DNA of 64,000 nt from Dryocosmus kuriphilus (Eukaryota > Arthropoda > Insecta > Hymenoptera > Cynipidae): NCBI GenBank assembly GCA_038277395.1, contig CM076196.1:94246385-94310384 (forward strand), in the 5' to 3' direction. A program made the translations under genes and the position numbers. Numbering within the stretch: position 1 is the first letter of the stretch; each line of letters opens with the position of its first letter. Shown piece by piece: positions 56,440 through 64,000 of this stretch. The notes beneath the pieces are model-generated. The model was given only the letters and a program-made list of their open reading frames with translations. It was not told the origin of the DNA and ran no database searches.

Positions 56440-56775
56440 AATAGAAAGTCTGCCCGCTTCGGGGGCACATTCTCGTCGCGTACTTCGCGCGAAGTATGAG
56501 CGCGCCTAGGGCGCGCGGTCTGGTGGTCTTGGCGCTTCGCGCTCCGATATATTTACGCCTCGCGCTTCGCGCTCGGAAGTTTTTGGTCCTTGCACATCGT
56601 GCTCGGTATTCGTTACGTGGCTCTTAAAATTTCAAAATACCTACTTTTAATGAGATTATTAAATTTGAACTTTCTATTAAAAATTTCCAAAGAAATTGTC
56701 TTACTTAAGGCTCTATCGACCTTAAGGAATATATTCTCACCATAACATGCGCGCTTCGCGCTCGACTATTACATT
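56440..56775. repeat. Dispersed GC-rich motif GCGCTTCGCGCTC
   Basis: The word occurs at 56532-56544, 56562-56574 and 56751-56763, with degenerate forms near 56490 and 56600, in otherwise AT-rich DNA. The motif is partly palindromic (GCGC...GCGC). Confidence 0.7.
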
Positions 56776-57860
56776 TTTTTAAAACGCATTTTAGACTGGT
56801 AAAGTTTTTTCGTGATTTGCCAAATTTTCACAATGCAGGATTTCGATTCTTAAAAGTAAAACGACGAGTCTCATAAATAAACTTTGTAGCTCTTTCCAAG
56901 GTTAAAAATTCCGCTTGTTAATATTTTTTCATATCTTACATAGTTTTGCTGAAAAGTGGTTTGCTTTATATTTCATAACATATTTCACGAATAACTCAAA
57001 AACTACGCGTCTGCTCAAAAGAATCATACGAAGCAAAAAAATTCTTAGATGAGCAAATTTGTATTTTTTCGTATGTCGCATATTTTAGCTGAAAAATGGA
57101 TTTCTTGATTTTGTGAAAACCTTTGTTGATGGATAAAACCATAATCGCTGGTCCAAAACCACAGGTTAACGAACTGGTCCTTTCTTCATGTACTCTGAAG
57201 AAGTGTGCGAAAGCGCAATCGAAGGTGATGATTCTTGCAAAAGTTATCGCAGTGACAGACGCCGACGACGACAACGACAAGGACGACTACGACAACGACA
57301 ACAGCGACGAAAACAACAACAACAGACAGGCAAACACTGTTGTAAGAACCAGTTTTTCTCACTCAGGGGGTCTTAAAATGTGGAGATTTGATGAAAACTG
57401 CCAGGGTCAAATTTTACATAAACCTTCTCTGATGAGAATTTAGAAATTGCATTTTTCGACCAAACTATGTACAAAATTAAGAAATTCACGTTTTTGATAT
57501 ACTTTAATCGACTGGTAAGCGTGTGAAGCATCATGAAAATGCGCCTGAGTAGCGGGCAGATTTTTCAATAACCTTAAATAAACTTTTGTTGACTTTATGA
57601 TAGTGTATTTTTTTATTAAAACAACTATTATACATTTCATATATAAACTGTACGTTGGATCAAAAAATCGTTTTAAAGAAAATTCGTAGATCTTTTTAAG
57701 TTGAACAATTCTGCTTGTTAATATTTTCGGTCGTAAAAACCGTTTTTTCTCTCTCAGGGTGTCTCGAAACGTGGTGATTTGATGAAAACTGGGGGGAGGG
57801 CGGGTTTCAAATATTACATAAATCTAATACCTTCTCTGATGAGAATGTAAAAAGAGATTG
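56776..57860. repeat. Complex degenerate repeat region
   Basis: A block at 57342-57447 (GTAAGAACC...GATGAGAATTTAGAAA) recurs at 57733-57852 (GTAAAAACC...GATGAGAATGTAAAAA). Other words also recur, e.g. CTTGTTAATATTTT at about 56915 and 57715, and TTTTAGCTGAAAAATGG near 57080 against TTTTGCTGAAAAGTGG near 56945. A CGACGACGACAACGACAA simple stretch (57262-57325) lies inside. No supported gene. Confidence 0.5.
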
Positions 57861-57869
57861 GAGTTTGGT

Positions 57870-58480
57870 ACATATCAGCAAGAAAAAGGTGGATTAAGAA
57901 CAGAACACGCTACCAAGTTGTACGCTAAGATGAGAGAGCTCCAGCCACCACCGACTTCTACTGAAATTATCCAGAAATTCGCCAGACACTTGGAGAAGAA
58001 ATAAAATATGCCATAGTCGGAAAGAGGCGTAGAAACTTTCGAAAGTTTAATTAAACTTCTGGAGGATTTCGACAGAATCGGAACCACGAATACCAGTAAA
58101 ATGGAGAATAAAAATTGGAGGAATACCAGACAAGAAAAGCAGTACAACTGCAGGCCTCACACAATGCAGCAAAAGCAAGGATCTAGGAGAAATTAGCAGC
58201 ATGGGGAGGGGGGGGGCAGAATAATAAAAATTACCCAGCTATCACGAACCCTAATAAAATAAATAGCGGTCTCCATGGAACTCAAAATAACACCATGGGA
58301 AATAATACATATAATCATCACAATAAAAGTGAGGAGGATAACGTGACAGCTGAAATAATAATAGTCACCCACATGTTACAGGACACAAGAAAAGAATTAC
58401 TGGAGGAAGCAACAACAGACAAAAAAAAAAGAGAAAACACGATGCTACATAGTCAACCTGCAAATGAGGGGGGTACTCAC
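57870..58480 (+). pseudogene. Gag remnant of the Gypsy E relative
   Basis: Text such as EIKYAIVGK, then FESLIKLLEDFDRIGT in broken frames (58000-58090), parallels EEIKYASIGRDIR and LIELLEDFDKIGS in element E. An Asn/His-rich C-terminal part follows. Confidence 0.55.
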
Positions 58481-58780
58481 AAGAACTATAATAGATATAG
58501 GTGCAGAAGTAAGCTGTATCTCGGAAGAATTTGTCAATAATAATAAAGAACGATTGGACAAGTATCCAAAGCTCCCCTTATCGGGTGTGGTGGTAACTGG
58601 ACCAATTGAAGGAAGAGCTGTACGCTTGAGCAAAAAAAATTTACACCGACGTGAAGTTACGTGATAACACAATGCAGGTTCCCGTTCTTACCATTGCTAA
58701 GTCATCTCGATCATGTATAATGGAAATTGACATATTAAATCAAATAAGAACAAAAATCGATCTGGACATAAGAACCCCGA
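58464..58780 (+). pseudogene. Protease remnant of the Gypsy E relative
   Basis: RTIIDIGAEVSCISEEFVNN, then LSGVVVTGPIEGRAVRLSKK. The catalytic triplet is D-I-G, where E has D-T-G. The ILG-type end is visible as RSCIMEIDILN. Confidence 0.65.
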
Positions 58781-59050
58781 CTTTTCCCTACCTGGAAAGA
58801 GCATCTTGTATTTGACTCATGGACGAGGATGATTTCGCAAACTCCGATATGATTAAGCAGATCAACAATATGGAAACGTTACAAGGTAATCCTTACTAGC
58901 GACAATCGAAAACAACAGAATGTGAGAATAAACAAGTCACATCACAGAAAATAGAAGTCAAAGTAAGCAAAGAAATAGAAAAGAAAAGTAAAGAAAAAGC
59001 TCAAGTACCTACTGAGGAAGTTCTAAGATGTATTTCATAGACAACCAGGC

Positions 59051-59461
59051 TTGCTTATATCATATGAGCACATGCTGCAGGTCAAGGAGAGACAACCATT
59101 TGTGAGCAGAAGCTACCTTATACACGTGGCTTACCAAGAGAAAGTCGACCCAGAAATTCAAAGAATGCTGGATATGAAGGTCAATCAGAGATCTCACACG
59201 TCTTATATGAATCCTATAGTGCCGGTAATAAAACAAGATGGAACGGTCAGACTTTGCCTAGATGCTCGGAAACTAAATGAAATCCTAATCGAGGATTGGG
59301 AATGTCCAGAAGCAGCGGAAGTGCAATTCCAAAAATGCTGAGCAATGAAATTTATGTCGAATTTAGACATGACAAATAGTTTCTGGTGGTTGCCTTTACA
59401 CCCTGGTTCTCAACAATATACAGCTTTTCAGCACCGAGGAAAAAGCTATGAGTTCAGAGTT
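59051..59461 (+). pseudogene. RT N-terminal remnant of the Gypsy E relative
   Basis: QMLDMKVNQRSHTSYMNPIV-type text, then VIKQDGTVRLCLDARKLNEI (fingers), and after a stop SNLDMTNSFWWLPLHPGS, motif A, followed by TAFQHRGKSYEFRV. It ends there at the LTR-D junction, so motif B onwards is lost. Confidence 0.75.
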
Positions 59462-60745
59462 TATTATTTTTTCTTCTCCTTTTATCTATTTTCCTACATT
59501 GTTTTTCCTACTATTTTCTCCATTATTCCTATTTCCGAGTTAAAATTTTTACTTCTTTATTTTATTTTTAAACCCCTCACTTGTCACATCGGTTTTCCAA
59601 TACGTACAAGGCGTTTTTTATCAGTGTGATTTTTAAAGCTTTATTGACGACGGCATACTTATTTTATTCTTAAGCCTGACAAAGTTTTAACGGACCAATA
59701 AGATCTACCTATATTTGAGCTAACGATCCAAATATCATTTCAATTCATATTGAAACTTCAGGCCTATTATACAAGACCCTGGTAGTAGTTGTCCCTTCTT
59801 AAACGGGAGTAGCGAGGTAGGAGTGTAGCATTGTCAAGGGAGAAACGCGAAGGAGCATGTCCGTGGTCTCTCACCCGCGCGCGAAGGACGAGGTATGGGG
59901 ACATCATCTCGCGAGAGCTAGCACGACTCGCGAGCAGAAGTCAAGTATTCGGAGACTCGACAACGAGTCAGAAGCACTAGTAGCTATAGGTACTCGTGGG
60001 GAATAAAGAGTTTACTCCCTGTCTCTGCCATGAATCTTAGCCTCAGTGAACCAAGAAGGCTCTCTCTAGCAGAATATTTTACTAGCCAAATACTTCTAGT
60101 GAACCAGCTTGCCCTGAAAGTAGAGTTTTGTCAGCTTTTGTATATAAAAGATTACCTTCCTCTTTGCTCCCAAGATAATCTATGCATGTCTATTGTCTAT
60201 CTAAAGCCGCCTTATATAAGAGAATTTTTATGTTACTTTGACCACTCTTTTTTGTATCTACAAGGAGAAAAGCAAGGCTTGGTCCTAGAGGCAAATAATA
60301 ATTAAAGAAAGCCACTACCTTTACCTCAAATATCCATTGACGAATATTGGATGATTTTGTACTTAGAATAAATGAATAAATTGACGTTTCCAATATTAGA
60401 TGATTTTGTATTGTAATGCAATGACTAGATAGACTTCGTGAATATTCAATATATAAATTGGTTTCACCAATATTATACGATTTTCACTTTGATGAAATGA
60501 CTATCAATCTTGAACAATTTATCTTTATGCATAGAATAGAATATTATAGAATCTAAAGAATAGAATAGAAATATTCGAGGTTAGTGAATAATAGAAGAAT
60601 AATGTATAACATTATAAGTTTATAAGGTTTTGAATAAACTTTACGTGTGGGATTAAATAGAAGATCTTATTCTTTCTCTCGCGTGATCCCCATATTTATC
60701 AAATAAATAATCTAAATAAACAGGTATTTACAACCCTTAAAAGTT
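59462..60745 (-). repeat. LTR plus leader of Gypsy D, copy 2
   Basis: Matches 44170-45813 from the leader (TTCTCCTTTTAT) to the end near GGTATTTACAA. It lacks about 200 bp present at 44880-45070 in copy 1. It interrupts the RT of the Gypsy E relative. No gag follows it. Confidence 0.7.
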
Positions 60746-60784
60746 CGAGGTTTTCAATATATTTAAATATATTGAAAAATGTTT
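60746..60784. other. Spacer between the two opposed LTRs
   Basis: About 40 bp with the palindrome TATTTAAATA. Confidence 0.4.
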
Positions 60785-61965
60785 TTATCTTAGTTAATTA
60801 TCAAACTAAAATGGGGTTCCTACGAGAGAAAAAGTAAGATTATTTTAATCAAAGAACATACTCCTTTATTCAAGTCCTTATGCTTCTAATTTCATGGCCG
60901 TTAATTTTCTTATTTCCTAATTCTTTCATTTTCCTTTACTTATTTCTTTCGAATTAACGCCAGTATTAAGATTAACTTATCTCTTTTTCAATAATTACAC
61001 AATGGTAATAACGGTCGTCGAATATTCTATAAACATTTATTGCGTGTCGCTTATACAAACATTCACAGAAGGGTTATTGGGAACAGTTTCATTCCTCTAT
61101 TTATTCCTCCCAAGCCCACATAAGTATCAAGATTAAATTGTTTTTGTTCTTTCAATCATAAAATAACAGTAATAACGTTAGTCAAAATATTCTAATAACT
61201 CATCGAATAGGATCGACGCAAATAATCAGAAAAGGGTATATGAGAGCAGCAAGGTAGGATAATTATTAATTTATTAAACTCGTTTTGTTCTTATTCAATC
61301 GAAAAGATTTTTTTGAATTCATCGGTCAAAAAGAAAATGCATTCTCATCATAAGCCAAGAGTAAATTCCTGGTCTCATGTACCTACCATTTCTCGGCTTG
61401 ATCTCAAAGTCAGTCTGATTAACGTTCTTTATTCTTATACCAGAAATACGTGTGAGTCAGATATAGAAAGTGAACTTTCTATTCCACATATCCTCTATTT
61501 CTCATACAAGAACTCAGATGTCTCTATACTGAGTGCGAGCTGGATTATCAGAAGTATTTTGCTAACAGAATCTTCTGCTAACGAAAGCCTTTTTTTGTCT
61601 TCTGGTCAACTAAACTCTGCATGCAGCGATAAAAGTAAACTTCTATGTCTGTTCTCCGCCGTAGCTCACCTAGCTCTAAGGTACAAGTCAGATATAGAGA
61701 GTAAACTTCCTATTCCGCCTGGGCTCCTAGAGCTGCTGTTGCTCACGACTCGTTGTCGAGTCGCTGAATGCTTGACTTCTTCTCGCGAATTCCACTTTTA
61801 TGGCTTTCACGAGACGAAATCCCCGTATCTGTCCCCCTCGCGCGTGGATGGGAGATTTCGAGCATGCTCCGTCGCGATTCTCCCTTCCCGATGCTACTGC
61901 TTTGCTTTGCTCCTTCAATGTATGGTGAGAGATCCGTTACAGGGTCTTCATATTGGACCCTGGGT
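60785..61965 (+). repeat. Inverted, diverged LTR of the Gypsy D family
   Basis: Read as reverse complement it resembles LTR D: CGACTCGTTGTCGAGTCG at about 61745 corresponds to CGACTCGACAACGAG at 44661, and GAAGGGAGAATCGCGACGGA-type text to GGGAGAAACGCGAAGGA. The terminal end (AAATGGGGTTCCTACGAGAG) matches the complement of the LTR-D end. The 228-aa ORF (61313-61999) is a translation of the LTR, not a gene. Confidence 0.55.
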
Positions 61966-61978
61966 TTCTATATATATA

Positions 61979-63170
61979 CGAGGAGTGTCCAAAAAGTAAG
62001 GTGGCTTTTCAAATTTCGCGGGCTACGTATATTCTATCTTCAATTTTTTTTTAAATTTTACATAGGTACACTTGTCCCGAACATATGTGCACAGTTTCAA
62101 GTGTACAGCTTTCTAGTTTGTTTGTACGAGGCGTAAATATTAGGAGTGTTTGGTGTGATCTTCGATTGTCTGCTGTCGGAAAAAATGGATCGGGGAACTT
62201 GCATCAAATTTTGTGTAAAAAACGGAATTAAATGCACAAAAACACTTGAAATGTTGAAAGTGGCATACGGTGAGTCTACTTTGAGAAAAAAAAATGTTTA
62301 TAAGTGTTGCAAGCTCTTCCAAGAAGGCCGAGAAAACACCAATGACGAATCTCGCTCTGGACGCCCCAGCACGTCAATAAATGATGAAAGCGTTGAAGAA
62401 GTGAAGAATATGGTGTTAGGGAATCTTCTAATCGCTGTTAGAGGCTGCTGAAGACGTCGGAATCTCGGTTGGCTCGTGCCGTCGAATAAGCATCGCCCAA
62501 GAGCTGTTAAATGACGTCAATAATGACCCTGATATGCTCAAAAGGGTTATAGCTGGTGACGAATCATGTGTATACGATTATGACGTTGAAACTAAAGCCG
62601 AATCTTCCCAATGAAAGACCCCAGAAGAGTCAAGACCGAAAAGAGCACGTCAAGTTCAATCAAATGTCAAGGTTATGCTCACTGTTTTCTTCGATTGCCG
62701 TGGCGTAGTACATCAAGAGTTCTTACCACAAGATCGCACGGTCAATAAGGAGTATCACCTTGAAGTTATGCGCCGCTTGCGAGAAGCAATACGACAAAAA
62801 CGTCCAGAAATGTGGAAAAACAATTCTTGGCTTCTGCATCACGACAATGCACCTGCTCACTCATCGTTGCTTCTGCGTGACTTTTTGGCCAAAAACAAAA
62901 CCACAATCATGCCTCAGCCACCATATTCACCGGATTTGGTCCCCTGCGACTTGTTACTGTTGCCGAAACTGAAGAGACTTATGAAAGGACGCAGATTTGC
63001 AACGATTGATGAGATGAAGAATGCATCCTTGGAAGAACTCAAGGCTATACCAAAAACTGCTTATCAGAAGTGCTTCGAGGATTGGAAAAGGCGTTGGTAC
63101 ATGTGTATTATATCTGAGGGGGGTTACTTTAAAGAGGACAGCATAATAATTGATGATCAGATTATTCGAT
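61979..63170 (+). mobile_element. Second mariner, internally deleted and 3'-truncated
   Basis: A mariner left end CGAGGAGTGTCCAAAAAGTAAG preceded by TA, then a transposase reading frame of a different mariner lineage from the one at 19514. No matching right inverted repeat is seen after 63170. Confidence 0.75.
62146..63170 (+). pseudogene. Transposase of the second mariner
   Basis: N-terminal DNA-binding half (62146-62449): IKFCVKNGIKCTKTLEMLKV, RSGRPSTS. Then a frameshift and an internal deletion of roughly 35 residues. The catalytic half contains IAGDESCVYDYD (first Asp; the usual Thr-Trp are Ser-Cys), LHHDNAPAHSS (second Asp) and SPDLVPCDLLLLPKL, with 34 residues between the last two aspartates (D,D34D). 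The C-terminal part (EDWKRRWYMCIISEGGYF) is intact. A stop near 62612 and the frameshifts make it inactive. Confidence 0.85.
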
Positions 63171-63560
63171 GTAATCTAAGTTTAGGAAGCGAGATTACAG
63201 ATAGGGCTGAATATGGTATTAACATGGACGGAAATGTAAACAAGCAAGAGCATGTTATTTAGCTGCCGCTTTCCGAGCATAGTAGCAACACAAAGGAACA
63301 AATAAATGTTTATATGAGAATAATTTGCAGAATGGAGTCAGGGATTATTTGTTCAGAAATAGTAAGCGTCCATTTACTTATGCGGCGCAGAGTGTGAAAG
63401 CTTGCTTAATATACATGTCGGAAACGCCCGAACGCTTGCGATTGGTAATTGTCATCGAGTATGAGTAAATCGAGTCAACCTGCCATAGAGAGTCACAAAA
63501 ACCTTTTAAGCAATCAGTTGAGTAAATAAATAAAGCTCTCTTTATCAAATAGCCTTAGTA
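63171..63560. other. Unassigned spacer
   Basis: Nothing recognised between the mariner remnant and the R1-like fragment. Confidence 0.4.
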
Positions 63561-63592
63561 CTTATTTATTCTGCCTAGTCATTACGGATACA

Positions 63593-63935
63593 ATGGGAAA
63601 ACTGCTTGAGAGGTTTCTTTCACAGCGACTAGAAGCACATATATTGAAAGAAAAAGTTATAACGCTTAGGCAATATATTTTCCGTAAAGCGAAATTCATT
63701 ATGGATGCGATAGCAGAAATAATAAGGACCACAAAAAAGGTAAAGCAGGACAATAGGAGGAAGAAAGGCTTCTACGCATTCATCCTGCTGGATGTTCGAA
63801 ATTGTTTTAACTCATTGAGGTGGAAGTGAATTATGAAAGTGCTAGTGAAGAAGAAAATGCCTGAGTACCTAGTGAAAATGGTGGATAGCTGTCTAAACAA
63901 TTTGTCGATATGATTCTCAATTCATTCATTCTGAT
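63593..63935 (+). pseudogene. R1-like LINE reverse transcriptase fragment
   Basis: GKLLERFLSQRLEAHI, then QYIFRKAKFIMDAIAEII, then FILLDVRNCFNSLRW and (after a stop) KKKMPEYLVKMVDSCL. These match R1-group RT: the QYGFR.GRST.DAI segment and motif A with its catalytic Asp (LDVRNCFNS). The usual QYGFRK is QYIFRK here. The stop at 63827 and the loss of text after 63935 show it is a fragment; the window ends soon after. Confidence 0.75.
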
Positions 63936-64000
63936 CAGTTCTAACGCAAGATTCTGCTTGACCAACTGCGAAGCAGAAGTCTTTTGTATCAACCCGATTG

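Larger units (their letters stand above)
57860..59461 (+). mobile_element. Truncated relative of Gypsy E
   Basis: Gag, protease and RT-start remnants are similar to element E. It is cut on the right at about 59461 by an LTR-D copy. Unlike E, it retains the beginning of RT. Confidence 0.65.

Noticed and set aside
57123..57443. 106-aa ORF with an Asp/Asn-rich stretch
   Set aside because: The acidic stretch translates a CGACAA simple repeat, and the rest belongs to a duplicated non-coding block.
61313..61999. 228-aa ORF
   Set aside because: It lies wholly within an inverted LTR of the Gypsy D family and shows no domain.

Overview
The window is repeat-dominated, AT-rich animal DNA, most likely from an insect. 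It contains two mariner families with D,D34D transposases, R1-like and R4/Dong-like non-LTR retrotransposons, a DIRS-type retrotransposon, at least five Gypsy lineages, MITEs and a Foldback-like palindrome. There is no sign of prokaryotic gene organisation. I saw no rRNA, tRNA gene or CRISPR array. The species cannot be fixed from the sequence.

Only one candidate host gene is visible. It has a short first coding exon (577-618) behind a TATA-less promoter-like stretch with TCAGT initiator-like motifs and a CACGTG box, and a last exon (11835-12038) encoding an acidic C-terminus. The two are phase-compatible. The 11.2-kb gap between them would be an intron filled with dead elements: retroelement remnants (0.9-2.4 kb), an R1-like ORF1 (5.5-7.3 kb) and an R4/Dong-like non-LTR element with a TAA tail (7.8-10.8 kb).

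12-28 kb: MITE-like repeats, then a plus-strand Gypsy (A) with gag-protease at 14.8-17.1 kb and RT-RNaseH-integrase at 22.65-25.5 kb. It is split by a minus-strand Gypsy (B, 17118-22652, 5-bp duplication GCTAG), which is itself split by a full-length mariner (19514-20845). A further plus-strand Gypsy remnant lies at 26.7-27.4 kb.

28-46 kb: a 10.8-kb minus-strand Gypsy (C) with 1.6-1.7-kb LTRs (28195-29909 and 37421-39022) and an extra zinc-knuckle reading frame after integrase. Next comes a 3.9-kb near-complete palindrome (about 39650-43600) whose arms carry 140-bp tandem repeats in unequal number. Both appear to sit inside the gag of another minus-strand Gypsy (D), whose LTR/leader follows at 44.2-45.8 kb.

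46-56 kb: a minus-strand DIRS-like element (gag and RT/RNaseH, 46013-48300) whose first gag exon appears to lie at 55715-55925. A relatively young Gypsy (E, 48638-55540) sits inside the predicted gag intron, within a TA microsatellite. It has about 1-kb LTRs, an 18-nt tRNA-Lys-type primer site, a polypurine tract, and gag, protease, RNase H and integrase, but its reverse transcriptase domain is deleted. It also has an unrecognised third ORF.

56-64 kb: a GC-rich short-motif region, a truncated relative of element E that keeps the start of RT, two LTR-D copies tail to tail, a deleted second mariner and the RT start of an R1-like LINE. Most coding sequence in the window is pseudogenic. The interest lies in the nesting and in a few unusual element architectures.
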